A program made the translations under genes and the position numbers. 62,000 nt of DNA from Mesostigma viride (taxonomy: Eukaryota; Streptophyta; Mesostigmatophyceae; Mesostigmatales; Mesostigmataceae), in the NCBI GenBank assembly GCA_009746045.1, contig RPFO01001063.1:1-62000 (forward strand), given 5' to 3'. Shown here piece by piece: positions 11,370-21,473 of the stretch (positions within the stretch are counted from its first letter, which is position 1; each line of letters starts with the position of its first letter). The notes under the pieces are model-generated. The model did not search any database, was not told the origin of the DNA, and worked only from the letters and a program-made list of their open reading frames with translations.

Positions 11370-12042
11370 GAGGCCCAGCCGCGGAACCTGGCTGCGCCCT
11401 TCCAGGACTGGACAGCGCGTTTCATGCCGGTCGACCCTGTTCTTGGGGAGCCCCTCTACCCTGGGCCAGTCCCTGCGGCACCTTTCCCCCCGTACAACCG
11501 CATGGCCTATCGCATGCAAGCCCTCAGGCAGCCCCCAAGGACCATCTTCTGGTGGACGGGCCCCTTCCGCGAGGAGACGGGGGAGTTCTTCATGCACTAC
11601 ATCTGCACGTGTGTGCTCGTGGCCACGGTGAATGCTACCGGCGTGAACGAGTCCTCACCCGTTGATGACAGCATGCCGGCAACAGAGGCCCCCCAGGTGA
11701 TCGGCATTGTGGGTATGGCCTACAGCACACGCTCGCTGACTGAGTCGTTCCAACGGCTCGACCTGCGGGGGGGGACGCCTGTTTCTGTCGCGAGCAGAAG
11801 GGGGGATGGTGGTCATCGCCAACCAGGGACGGCTATTTATACCCGCCGAGGGCGCTGCAACTCCTCGGACCATCACGGCAGAACAATCCGATGACCCCGT
11901 CATTGCTGCTGCCGCACGCCACCTGCGCACAGTGTTCTCGCGGAATGACACGGAGCGGGTCGTCAATGCCACCGGGGGCGGGCAGGAAGATGCGGCCCAC
12001 GCTGCAGCCGCAGGGCTTTGCTGGGAGGAATACAAAGCCACG
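11370..12042 (+). CDS. PDE exon: extracytoplasmic sensor region
   Basis: Acceptor GTGCAG before 11370; donor GTGAGT at 12043; phase 0 at both ends once one base is removed. The peptide runs EAQPRNLAAPFQDW through WWTGPFREETGEFFM to GRLFIPAEG and ends WEEYKAT. The layout resembles Cache/CHASE-type ligand-sensing domains, but I cannot assign a family. The frame shifts inside the eight-G run 11767-11774: dropping one G joins RLDLRGG directly to RLFLSRAEGG in the downstream frame. Confidence 0.75.
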
Positions 12043-12194
12043 GTGAGTGCTGCGTCCCTCCTCCTCCTCGACCCCCTCCCCCCCCCCTCCTCCTCCTCCT
12101 CCTCCTCCTCCTCCTCCTCCTCCTCCTCCTCCTCCTCCTCCTCCTCCTCCTCCTCCTCCTCCTCCTCCTCCTCCTCCTCCTCCTCCTCCTCCTC

Positions 12195-12227
<33 letters not shown>

Positions 12228-15200
12228 TCCTCGTCCACCACCACCGCTGCTGCCGCCACCGCCGCCGCCGCCACCACCACCACCACCACCACCACCACCA
12301 CCACCACCACCACCACCACCACCACCACCACCACCACCACCACCACCACCACCACCACCACCACCACCACCACCACCACCACCACCACCACCACCACCAC
12401 CACCACCACCACCACCACCACCACCACCACCACCACCACCACCACCACCACCACCACCACCACCACCACCACCACCACCACCACCACCACCACCACCACC
12501 ACCACCACCACCACCACCACCACCACCACCACTGCCGCCGCCGCCGCCGCCGCCGCCACCACCACCACCACCGCCGCCGCCGCCACCACCACCACCACCA
12601 CCACCACCACCACCGCCGCCGCCACCATCACCGCCACCACCACCGCCGCCGCCGCCGCCACCACCACCATCACCATCATCACGCACATCCGTCACATCTT
12701 TCAACTGAGCCATGCCTTCTCGCATCTGCCACATTTTCTTGCTGGCACCTCTGCACAGATATTAATTGACGGCCGCCGGTGGTACCTTCACTGCAAGGGC
12801 ACGGTGTATGGCAGCGCCAACAGTCCCCTGTCCATGGTGGCTGTGCTGTTGGTCCCTTATGACGCCATCATGGGCCGCGTTGACAGCAGCAAGCACAGCT
12901 CCCTCTTGATCGTAATGGGAGTGGCTGGCGCCATCGGGGTTCTGGGCGTGGCCTTTGTCTACCTCTCCACGGTGAATGTCGTTCGCATGGCACGCAAGAA
13001 GAAGGAGCTGGAGGGGCAGGTGGAGAAGCAGGAGGGCGAGATCCAGAGCATGGCAAAGGAGCTGGACGAGATGCGGGCGCTGATGCCGGGGGGCGCCGAG
13101 AAGGCGCTCGATTTGCGCACGCCGATGGAGAAAGTGCATGACCTGCTGGCGTAAGTGGTGGTTGTTTGGTGTGTGGTATGTTGGGGGCTATTCTGCTGGC
13201 ATCAGTTAGGCATGGATGGAGGTGTATGGCCAGGTCAAAGGGTGGATCAACTATGCTCTTGTATATTCTGTCATATATAGTAGAATAGTATAATGGCAGT
13301 ATATAAAACCCCAAGAGTGTATGTTGTATGCTCCCTTATTTCGACGTTAGGGTTTAGGGCTTGGGGAGTTCGGGTTTAGGCTTTCCTGTTCAGCGAATTC
13401 AAAACAGGGTTTAGGGTAAGGGTTTGATATCGTAAGGTCAGGATTTGAAGGGCTGCATGACATGCGTTGTCTGTCTTTGGGGTCATTACAGCAATGAAGA
13501 AAGGGAGCACGGGCCTGGCATGCGTCTCTCGTAAGGATGGGCGGACTAGCAGGAGGTGGGGTCATCGCTCCAGAAACGTCCTCTTTAGGACGTTAGGACC
13601 ATCCCAGGTGGCCCATGTGGCTCGTGCGGGCCTGCCGCCACCCCTTCTTTTGCGCTGTCATCTGCCCTTGTGATGATGCCACAATCCGCAGGTCCGCTGA
13701 CCTGGTCGATAATTTGCTTGCAATATGTTGGTCTACTACTACTTGAGATCTGTATTGGTATTCTACTGTGCTGATAGGTATTTCTGGCTCCCGCACCGTT
13801 CCCCTACCGGGTGCAGGGAGCTGGCTGATGCCAGCGGGGGCCCAGGCTCCGACGCGCTGGCCACCATCCAGAAGCTGTTGCGTATGCCAGAGCTACACAT
13901 GCCCATCGTGCTGCAGCAGCAGATGGGCAAGGGCACCCTTGAATCGACCTCTACATTGCCCGGGGAGCCAGCAGGACCAGACTCGCACGTGAGTGAGGGG
14001 TCCAATGAGGCACCATGTGGTGGCGCAGTGAGTGGGAAGGTACATGGCAATGACCAGGGCACCTGAGGCCCGAAAGGGAAAATAGGGGGATTTCGAGGGC
14101 AAAGGGTTGCAACGGATATAAGGCCGCATCGGTGTGCCCCCACCCCACCCCCCCCTCCCTCCCCCCCTCCCTCCCTCCCTCCCTCCCTCCCTCCCTCCCT
14201 CCCTCCCTCCCTCCCTCCCTCCCTCCCTCCCTCCCTCCCTCCCTCCCTCCCTCCCTCCCTCCCTCCCTCCCTCCCTCCCTCCCTCCTCCCTCCCTCCCTC
14301 CCTCCCTCCCTCCCTCCCTCCCTCCCTCCCTCCCTCCCTCCCTCCCTCCCTCCCTCCCTCCCTCCCTCCCTCCCTCCCTCCCTCCCTCCCTCCCTCCCTC
14401 CCTCCCTCCCTCCCTCCCTCCCTCCCTCCCTCCCTCCCTCCCTCCCTCCCTCCCTCCCTCCCTCCCTCCCTCCCTCCCTCCCTCCCTCCCTCCCACCCAC
14501 CCACCTTCACGCCCACCCGCCCGATTGTTGTTACAACTGAGCCCTGCCCAACATCGCACCTCAGGTTATTCCTCTCTGCTGTGCAGATGCTGGGGGCTTC
14601 CTTAGTTTCGTTTTTCCTCTCCCCTTGCATCGCTTTGGCCATGCTTTCCTTTGTTTCCTTTTTTTCCCCTTGGATCACTTTGGCCAGGCTTTTCTTTTGT
14701 TTCCTTTTTTTCCCCCTTGCATCGCTTTGGTAAGGGGCTGAACGACGACACGCCTGCACAACCTTTGATGTACCTAGGCCATTCTACTGTACCACCAATC
14801 AACGACTTCCCTTTTTCCTTACTGCTCCCTAAAACCTCACGCTGCCTTGTCGATGTGCAGGTGCTTGACGATGACGTGACCGCGTGGCTGCGCTTCACCG
14901 TGATGCGGCTGCCCACCGCGGTTGCCTCACCTCCGGCCTTGTCGCACGGCCACAGCGTGCGGAGGATTGCTGCGGATGGCAGCTACCAGTCCAACAGTGG
15001 TGCATCAACCAACCGGCCCAGCCGCTTCTCAGAAGAGATCCATTTTAACACGGTGCATGATGTGTTGGGCCTCTTGGCACCAAACCCCGCAAGGTAGGAA
15101 CCAGCTCTGGCCTGGACACAGCAGGAGGGGGAGGCGCCCACAGCAGAGGGGGGCATGCCAGGAACTGACAGTAGCCCAGCCGGCGAGTATGCCTTGCAGC

Positions 15201-18200
15201 AGGCGGAGGGTCTCCCTCGCGAACCGGATGCAAAGGGCGGGCATGACCAAATACACAGAAAACTCCGGGCAGCGCTTGATCGGGTGGGCGAGTGGAGCTT
15301 TGACACGTGGGAACTGCTGGAGGTGAGCATGGGGCGGCCAATAGTATGGATGGGGCTGGAGGTGTTTCGGCGCACGTCACTCGTGCGGCAATTCCGCCTG
15401 CCCATGGACAAGTTGGTGAGATTCTTGGCCGCGCTGGATGAGGGAATGCCATCGAACGGCTACCACAATAGCACGCACATCGCTGATGTGACCAACAGCC
15501 TGTTCCACCTGCTTAACCATTCGGGGGTGGGCGCGTTTGACCCGGTTGGACATGCTAGCAGTCATCACCGCGGCGCTGGTGCATGATTTCCGGCACCCGG
15601 GCCTGAATAACGACTTTGTGGTCAAGTCCTCGAACGAACTGGCGCTGCGTTACAACGACCTCACTGTACTGGAGAACTATCATGTCTCGGAAGCCTTTTT
15701 CCTGATGGCGGATGCCGAAGCAGATATGAACATTCTGGAGGGGCTGAGCGCGGACGACTTCAAATACGTGCGGCGCATGGTCATCGAGATCGTGCTGGCG
15801 TCCGACCTGTGAGTCCCCCTGTGATATACTGGTACAGTGGCTATCTATTATACCTGACGAATTAATTTAAATTGGAACATATCTCCGTGGGGAGTATGTG
15901 TAGCACATACTTAACGCATATATATTCATGGAGAATGATAAATTACGCGGAGGTGAGATTGGCATGCAAACATAAGGAAAACCCCGAAATGAAGAAGACG
16001 CACATATATGCGGTTGCATATACCAATCTGACGTGTCAGATTGGTTAAGCTAGGGTTGGCGTCCGACCTGTGAGTTTGTTTCCCAACTGTAACGCTTCCT
16101 GGGACGAAGCAACCCAATATCAAATAACTTTTTTTGTTAGTCCGTGGCCTCTATGGATGCAACACGATTACTAGCCATCCTAAAAGTAATAATAGTAATA
16201 GTAATAATAATAATAGTAATCAGTCTATATGTATACAACCTGCCACCTACTACTGCTACTAAGCAATGAGGTTCCTAAGCCGAGTTTTCCATACTTACCA
16301 TGTGACCCGCCGGCCAGTTCATCGCCCTAAGAGTGCAGAGTGCTTTCCTTCGACCAAGTATTTGTGCAAGTATCACAGCGATGAGGCGATGGTTCCCTTC
16401 CAAGCTTGCCTCTCTAAGTTTTATCCTCGCATGAAAAAGTAATATCTGCTGATTTTCCCCTGGGAGATCACCAGGCAGCCTACAAGAACAACGATTTACA
16501 CTGTCCATGCTATTGAGTGTTCCCATCTAAGTAGTAAATCCAATCAACTAGGCTAAAGGCTCTGTGATTAAAAGTTGTGAAGACAAAAACTTAGACTGCC
16601 TTTTCAAAACAAAAGATTTTATGTTGGGTTCTTCCTGCTTTTGCACTTCAGTTGTGTTGCCGCCCTTACTTACACAAATATCATTCTCAATATGTACGTC
16701 ATAGGAATGACGATTTTTCCCCATTTAGAATGACAATGCACGCAAAGCGCAACCAAGGAAAAACCAGAAGGGAGAAAGAGACACCGCAAATGCAACAACA
16801 ACAGCCCTACTACCTGAAGTTTTACAGTAGCATGATTATTATATCGTAAAATATTTTGTTTTGTGATATATGATGATGATGTTATAAAACATAACTATGC
16901 ATGGCTGAAGCTAACGTCCATTGGAGTGCCTTCTCACCATGAGAAATGATTTTATGACAATGAATGTGTGCAGGGTTTATAGTGGAGCCTAGCCGCACCA
17001 TCAAATCATTGTACAAGTCATGGGCAAGTTTAGCCATTTCACCACGCTGGGGCCCAGTACATGCCCCCTTGGTCCAAGCATATCCCCAAACAGCAGCGTG
17101 GGTGGGTGGGTGGGTGGGTGGGTGGGTGGGTGGGTGGGTGGGTGGGTGGTTGGGTGGGTGGGTGGGTGGGTGGGTGGGTGGGTGGGTGGGTGGGTGGGTG
17201 GGTGGGTGGGTGGGTGGGCGGGCGGGTGGGCGGGCGGGGGGCGGGCGGGCGGGTAGGTGGGTGGGTGGGCGGGCGGGCGGGCGGGCGGGCGGGCGGGCGG
17301 GCGGGCGGGCGGGCGGGCGGGCGGGCGGGCGGGCGGGCGGGCGGGCGGGCGGGCGGCGGGCGGGCGGGCGGGCGGGCAGGCGGGCGGGCGGGCGGGCGGG
17401 CGGGCAGGCGGCGGGCGGGCGGGCGGGCGGCGGGCGGGCGGGCGGGCGGGCGGGCGGCGGGCGGGCGGGCGGGCGGGCGGGCGGGCGGGCGGGCGGGCGG
17501 GCGGCGGCGGGCGGGCGGGCGGGCGGGCGGCGGCGGGCGGGCGGGCGGCGGCGGGCGGGCGGGCGGGCGGCGGGCGGCGGGCGGGCGGGCGGGCGGGCGG
17601 GCGGGCGGGCGGGCGGGCGGGCGGGCGGGCGGGCGGCGGGCGGGCGGGCGGGCGGGCGGCGGGCGGGCGGGCGGGCGGGCGGCGGGCGGGCGGGCGGGCG
17701 GGCGGGCGGGGGCGGCGGGCGGCGGCGGGCGGCGGCGGGCGGCGGCGGGCGGGCGGGCGGGCGGGCGGGCGGGCGGGCGGGCGGGCGGGCGGGCGGGCGG
17801 GCGGCGGGCGGGCGGGCGGGCGGGCGGCGGGCGGGCGGGCGGCGGGCGGGCGGCGGGCGGCGGGCGGGCGGGCGGGCGGGCGGGCGGGCGGGCGGGTGGG
17901 TGGGTGGGTGGGTGGGTGGGTGGGTGGGTGGGTGGGTGGGTGGGCGGGCGGGCGGGTGGGAGCTCAAAAAAGGTCTACCTACGTTCACCACGCCACTCTA
18001 GGTACGTGTGCACATGCATAACAGATCACAAGGCATCAAGGCTCCATGCCCCCGTCTTTGGCACTCATACGGGTACCACAAAAGGGCGGGCACGCGTGAC
18101 AGTACTAGGCACTAGTACCGGCCCAACGCCGCTCCCCTTCTATTCTAGTCCTATCGTAACACAAGCACCTCACATGGTGTAGGTGACGTACGGTAGAGCT

Positions 18201-20229
18201 ACGCTACAGGCGGCAGATCGGCCCCCCTTGAGCCCACCGCAACGCAACGATATAATGAGCAAAATAGCTCATGTAATTGTAAACTCTACATTCTAAACGA
18301 CACAGTTTGGGTCTTTCACAGAAACTTCCCTCCTTGTTTCCCTTGCGGTCACTAACCAAGCGTTCGGTGGCATCTCCACTGCTGCGATGCCACGCATTAC
18401 TACCCATGCATTAACCGCCCAGCAAGCGCCATTTCGAGCTCGTGGAGGCCTTCAAGGCGCGCACCAAGGACAAGGAGTCGCCGCTGAGCAAGTCCAACGA
18501 GGGCCACCGGCTGCTACTGATGCAGGTCGCGCTCAAGGTGGCCGACATCGGCCACTCTGCCAAGAAGCTGGACATCCACAAGAAGTGGACCGACGCGATC
18601 ACCGAGGAGTTCTACCTGCAGGGGGACAAGGAGCGGGAGGCAGGGTTACAGGTGTCGCCCTTCATGGATCGGGAGAACAACAACCTCGCCAAGAGCCAGG
18701 TACTTTGTTTAGCTGGGGCATACATGTCTTTAGCTCTGCATAGGTGTGATAGATTTTGCTCGTACATTCCAGGCCATGGATGCCTCCATTCCATCCCAAT
18801 GTTCCCCCCCCACTGAGGATTATGCTCACGTGACGTGTACGTTACATTAATGGATGCCTCCACTAGGTGTGGGAAAGAACGGGGGGATGACTTTCAATCA
18901 TGTGTCAGCTTTCTTCTTTCCTTCACTTGTCACCCTGATGAAGCCTTCACGTTCTCAATTGATTGAGGAAGCAATGCTGGCGATTTTGGTATCCATGATA
19001 GCCAAGCAATCCGTGAAGAAGTGTTTTGTGTGTTTTCCCAGCAACTGCCCAGTTTCCCCCCAGCTGGATCCAGTCAGGAAGGTCAGATGCAGGATGCAAG
19101 CTGGACATTGATCTGACGAATCTGCGGCTCTTATCATACTAGCATATTTCTATCGTATCTGCGGATCTTATCATACTCTTATCATATTCTTATCATATTC
19201 ATATATTCTTATCATACTCTTAGTAGTATCATATTATCTGCGGATCTTATCATACTAGCATATTTCCTTCTTCTGACTTTCGGGAAGCTTTCTCGCTCGT
19301 TAAGTTCTGCTGGAGGGTAGCAGTGTATAGACTGCGAGTATCTGTTTGGTTAAGTTTGTGCATGGGTAAGTCTACATGATCACTACAGTTCTGCTTGAGT
19401 TATCTAAAGAAGAATCGGATGTTGGCCGCCTTAACTGCCCTGGCACTCCCCAGGGTAAGGTTTGTTGTTTGCGCTGGAGGCACAAAATGCTGTGCCATTC
19501 TTGAGTCAGGCAACAAACGTTATGCATGGTTGATGGAAGCTGGAGGTTCATAGCAAGGAAGATTGATCATTGCATGGAAGCACCTTTCAAACGATTCCCA
19601 AGAAATTATCTGACTCTGCTGTTCGAGGTGTGGTAGGCTCGATCTGGCGCGGTTCCTGATCTCTCTTGACGCATGCTGGATCTGCACGGGATATTTGAAT
19701 TAGTACAACGTAATGGGTTAAGTACAACGTAAATCTTCCGTGAATAGGGTGGGATGGGATGATGATGAAGTGTCAAACAGTCTACCTAGAGGGTGTACAA
19801 GTGTTTCCAAACCACGGTCGGTCTATCTGACTTTTACTAGCAGGGTTGCGGGCCCCACGGCCCGAACTGCTAGTGTTACCATACCAACAAGATTATTTAT
19901 GTGGCCTCAACGAAACCAGACTGGATTTCTGGGTATCTGGTATGCAGGGTGTAAAGAGTCTTGTTGGATGCTCATTTTCTTTAATTGTCTTGTGCCGCCC
20001 TTCGATCCGAAATTCTGGGGGAAACTCTAACCCAACCGTTTCTGTGATTTTTCCTATGATTGCGATTATGTTTTCCCTTTATACACAGCTTGGCTTCTTC
20101 TCTTTTATAGCCCTCCCGCTGTTCCAAGCCTGGGTGGCAATTTTTCCCGACTCGCAACCAATTTTGGAGGAAATGACCGCCAATATCAAGTATTGGGAGA
20201 ACGTCCGGGATACTGCCGCGGGTAATTAA
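11370..20229 (+). CDS. Membrane-bound class I 3',5'-cyclic-nucleotide phosphodiesterase (gene span, 7 exons)
   Basis: Exons: 11370-12042, 12759-13150, 13817-13988, 14861-15093, 15259-15808, 18423-18699 and 20089-20229. All junctions are GT-AG and their phases agree. The product, about 811 residues from 11370 on, reads: extracytoplasmic sensor region with NATGVNE and NATGG glycosylation-type sequons, one membrane helix, a charged coiled coil, then a PDE catalytic domain with YHNSTH, HDFRHPG, ADIGH, SPFMDREN and the invariant Gln of AKSQ. The family hydrolyses cAMP and/or cGMP using two metal ions held by these His/Asp residues. Cyclic-nucleotide hydrolysis would be cytosolic and controlled by an outside signal. 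Two one-base insertions (G8 run at 11767-11774; about 15541-15549) break the frame. Upstream exons are unresolved (one candidate at 2993). Substrate preference cannot be read from sequence. Confidence 0.8.
12043..12758 (+). repeat. Intron filled by (CCT)n and (CCA)n trinucleotide arrays
   Basis: The 716-bp intron consists mostly of (CTC)n at about 12069-12228 and (CCA)n with CCG interruptions at about 12236-12670, followed by about 60 bp of ordinary sequence and the acceptor CTGCACAG. Open frames across it (poly-Ser, poly-Pro, poly-His, poly-Thr) are artefacts. Skipping the array joins EEYKAT to ILIDGRRWY in phase 0, which is why I treat it as intron. Confidence 0.85.
12759..13150 (+). CDS. 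PDE exon: membrane helix and coiled coil
   Basis: Begins ILIDGRRWYLHCKGTVYG. It contains a ~22-residue hydrophobic helix (LLIVMGVAGAIGVLGVAFVYL) followed at once by basic residues (MARKKKELEG) and a charged heptad-like stretch through MAKELDEMRAL. The positive-inside pattern places the N-terminal sensor outside and the catalytic domain in the cytosol. Donor GTAAGT at 13151 leaves two bases (GC) of a split Ala codon. Confidence 0.85.
13340..13425. repeat. Telomere-like TTTAGGG cluster (intronic)
   Basis: Several GGGTTTAGGG-like motifs (near 13349, 13373 and 13407) are scattered over 85 bp of PDE intron 13151-13816. They are imperfect and interrupted, so this is at most a decayed interstitial telomere-type repeat. 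Confidence 0.4.
13817..13988 (+). CDS. PDE exon: linker
   Basis: Acceptor GTGCAG before 13817, donor GTGAGT at 13989. It completes the split Ala codon and continues ELADASGG, ATIQKLLRMPELHM, PIVLQQQMGKG and ends GPDSH in phase 0. It is a cytosolic linker between coiled coil and catalytic domain with no recognised motif. Confidence 0.75.
14147..14503. repeat. (CCCT)n microsatellite (intronic)
   Basis: About 85 tandem copies of CCCT with a single CCT interruption near 14286, in the intron 13989-14860. Long Pro/Ser/Leu or Gly/Arg/Glu frames across it are artefacts. Confidence 0.95.
14600..14735. repeat. Tandem repeat, ~57-bp unit
   Basis: Nearly three copies of a pyrimidine-rich unit containing TTTCCCCTTGCATCGCTTTGG. 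It lies in the pyrimidine-rich distal part of the same PDE intron. Confidence 0.75.
14861..15093 (+). CDS. PDE exon: pre-catalytic region
   Basis: Acceptor GTGCAG before 14861, donor GTAGGA at 15094. The peptide starts VLDDDVTAWLRFTVM and ends VHDVLGLLAPNPA with a split Arg codon. The position matches the helical lead-in before the catalytic core in class I PDEs. Confidence 0.75.
15259..15808 (+). CDS. PDE exon: catalytic core, first half
   Basis: Acceptor ACACAG before 15259, donor GTGAGT at 15809. It opens KLRAALDRVGEWSFDTWELL, includes NGYHNSTHIADV (first metal/acid His pair) and, after a one-base frame break at about 15541-15549, LAVITAALVHDFRHPGLNND (second metal site) and TVLENYHVSEAFF. 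It ends IVLASD plus two bases of a Leu codon. Removing one base from CCCGGTTGG restores the family-typical reading, so this is either an assembly error or a recent inactivating insertion. Confidence 0.85.
16056..16075. repeat. Echo of the preceding exon end plus donor site
   Basis: Twenty bases match the exon 15259-15808 end and its GTGAGT donor with one mismatch (original at about 15796-15815), about 250 bp into the intron. See the finding on exon-edge echoes. Confidence 0.8.
16076..17098 (+). other. Intronic DNA, no feature recognised
   Basis: Part of PDE intron 15809-18422. AT-rich stretches and a short (TAA/TAG)n run near 16185-16220 are present. No exon, element end or conserved repeat was seen. 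Confidence 0.5.
17099..17961. repeat. (GGGT)n-(GGGC)n-(GGGT)n compound array (intronic)
   Basis: 860 bp inside a PDE intron: GGGT repeats to about 17218, then some 650 bp of GGGC repeats with scattered GGC deletions, then GGGT repeats again from about 17894. G-runs of three or more recur every four bases on the plus (sense) strand, so it has extreme quadruplex potential. Gly/Arg/Ala frames here are artefacts. Confidence 0.95.
18423..18699 (+). CDS. PDE exon: catalytic core, second half
   Basis: Acceptor CCGCCCAG before 18423, donor GTACTT at 18700 (weak). It completes Leu and continues KRHFELVEAFKAR, VALKVADIGHSAKK (the ADIGH Asp is a metal ligand), EEFYLQGDKERE and VSPFMDRENNNLAKSQ. The final Gln is the invariant purine-clamp glutamine of class I PDEs, at the expected place before the next exon. 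Confidence 0.9.
18790..18860. repeat. Half of a foldback repeat
   Basis: ATGTTCCCCCCCCACTGAGG, then TTATGCTCACGTGACG, match the right arm of the long inverted repeat at 24981-25127. A single arm remains in this PDE intron. Confidence 0.5.
19125..19270. repeat. AT-rich repeat built on TTATCATA
   Basis: Repeated CTTATCATACT and ATCTGCGGATCTTATCATAC segments lie in PDE intron 18700-20088. The rest of that intron (18860-20088) shows no other feature. Confidence 0.65.
20089..20229 (+). CDS. PDE terminal exon
   Basis: Acceptor ATACACAG before 20089, then 46 codons and TAA. LGFFSFIALPLFQAW follows directly on AKSQ of the previous exon, reproducing the family pattern of Gln followed by a GFI-type hydrophobic strand. 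The end is MTANIKYWENVRDTAAGN. The phase is correct without adjustment. Confidence 0.9.
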   Translation, partial: LGFFSFIALPLFQAWVAIFPDSQPILEEMTANIKYWENVRDTAAGN

Positions 20230-20284
20230 AATAAAAGACGCATGCTACTGGTTGGCATTTGCTGAGCCATAGCGTCTATTCCTG

Positions 20285-20560
20285 AAGGCTACTTTCAGGA
20301 AATGCCTGCGGAGGTAGAAGCTGCATGTCGCTTTAATTCATTCATTCATTCACACGCCTCCGTTGGGAAAGTCACGGGTTACCGACTTTTGAGTAGGTAC
20401 CTTTCATCTCTTTTTTATGCACAGCAAGAAGGGGGCACGGGAGCCCCCCCCGGGCTTCTCTCGTTGCCTTGAAAGGCAGGCCACAGTTTCAAGTACACTG
20501 CTCACTGGGAGAGTCTAGCAACTACTGTGGGTGCAATCAGGCTTCGACATAGCGAAAGCA
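20285..20560 (-). mobile_element. Degenerate SINE-like repeat
   Basis: Read on the minus strand, it ends in a CTCCG-type hairpin and an (ATGA/ATTC) short-unit tail (20336-20355). It shares the layout of the SINE-like repeats at 25985, 31740 and 61225: a TTGCACCCACAG segment, the hairpin, then a four-base repeat tail. The internal sequence has diverged, so this is a tentative family assignment. Confidence 0.4.
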
Positions 20561-20869
20561 TGTAGCGAATGCAGTAGGGCTGCCCCATGGTCCAGTGGCC
20601 ACAGATTGGCTTGGGACTCATTTAGAGGCGCCGGTTTGGGAGAATATAAAGGCCTCTCCCGGAGCCTGAGGGGTTTTAGGGGCATACCGAGGGTTCACCC
20701 ACAGCCGCCTGTCATTATAATGGCCTCCCCTCCCACAAACATGCTGTAAGGCAAACTATGTGCAGATAAGCTTTCACTTCTTAGTCTCAGACGGAAGCTA
20801 GAAAAAAGCAAGCTCATAGGAGCATTGCCTGCATTGTTTTATTGTTTATTGATCATAAGTAGTTGATCA
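20561..20869. other. Spacer, nothing recognised
   Basis: No exon or element boundary was seen between the PDE-proximal SINE-like repeat and the tRNA-like repeat. Confidence 0.5.
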
Positions 20870-21190
20870 CGTTGCGAGACTGAACAAGTCTCGCGTGCAG
20901 ACACGTGTGTAGTACTCCTACACACAGATCTCGAGTGATTTATCTAGTACCAAATCCGAAAGGCTTGCATCACTCCCCGGACAGGAGAACTTTTGCGGAT
21001 GACTGTAGGTGTAAGTTGGCGATGCCATGGTAACCGGAGACGTCCGTCCTATAGTCAGCGAAAGTTGGTGCGAGAGGTCCCCAGTTCGATTCCGGTCGGA
21101 TTCATTTGCAGATCGCGTTTTTCCGCGTTTTCCGCGGCCCGGCACTGAACGCAAATGGTTTTCACCTTTGCGGCGTGCCTGATCAGAATA
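20870..21190 (+). mobile_element. tRNA-like SINE repeat, copy 1
   Basis: One of four copies (others 24333, 24657, and 61513 on the minus strand). Each carries TATAGTCAGC followed about 20 bp later by CCCCAGTTCGATTCCGG and CGGATTCA. This looks like an RNA polymerase III B box in a tRNA T-arm, plus an acceptor-like 3' strand. The copies share the end CTGATCAGAATA and differ at the left end. The A-to-B distance is short, as if an anticodon arm were lost. A tRNA-derived SINE is the best reading, but no intact cloverleaf can be drawn. Confidence 0.5.
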
Positions 21191-21249
21191 AGTAGTGTTG
21201 CGGACAGCACTTGAAGCGATCGGCAGACACCCTCTATGGATTATTGCCA

Positions 21250-21312
21250 TACTATAGGTGCACAGACTCCTTGATACTCTAGGTGCACAGACTGCCCTTG
21301 TAGGTGCACAGA
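21250..21312. repeat. TAGGTGCACAGA tandem repeat x3
   Basis: Three copies of an ~18-bp unit containing AGGTGCACAGA. Confidence 0.7.
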
Positions 21313-21329
21313 TTGCCAGGGTGGCAATT

Positions 21330-21473
21330 GATTACTTAATTAATTAATTAATTTACTCAACACGGCATTTATTTCGGCAATACCCCGCCATGTCCACTGC
21401 AGACCGGCGTCTGGCAGGGCTGCGTCCTGTCACCGCACCTATTCATGATTGTAGTGGATTATGTTGTACGCCA
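21330..21473 (+). pseudogene. LINE reverse-transcriptase fragment, part 1 (split by element B)
   Basis: Follows a (TTAA)n stretch. It encodes, with degeneration, QTGVWQGCVLSPHLFMIVVD, which is RT motif B of a non-LTR retrotransposon. The frame is interrupted at 21474 by retrotransposon B and resumes at 23403, so this LINE copy was already present when B inserted. Confidence 0.75.

Noticed and set aside
11655-13154. Poly-Gly, poly-Pro, poly-His, poly-Thr and poly-Leu frames
   Set aside because: Products of (CCT)n and (CCA)n arrays. Splicing them out joins two PDE exons in phase.
13340-13425. True telomere or chromosome end
   Set aside because: Only a few interrupted TTTAGGG-like motifs, located inside a gene's intron.
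13763-14733. Gly-Arg-Glu and Ser-Leu-Pro repeat proteins
   Set aside because: Frames across a (CCCT)n microsatellite inside an intron.
16882-18182. Large Gly/Arg/Ala or Pro/Ala frames
   Set aside because: Frames across the (GGGC)n array. No conserved flanking domain.
20941-21120. A functional tRNA gene
   Set aside because: T-arm-like sequence is present, but no complete acceptor stem or anticodon arm can be drawn, and the segment is repeated as part of a larger ~250-bp unit.
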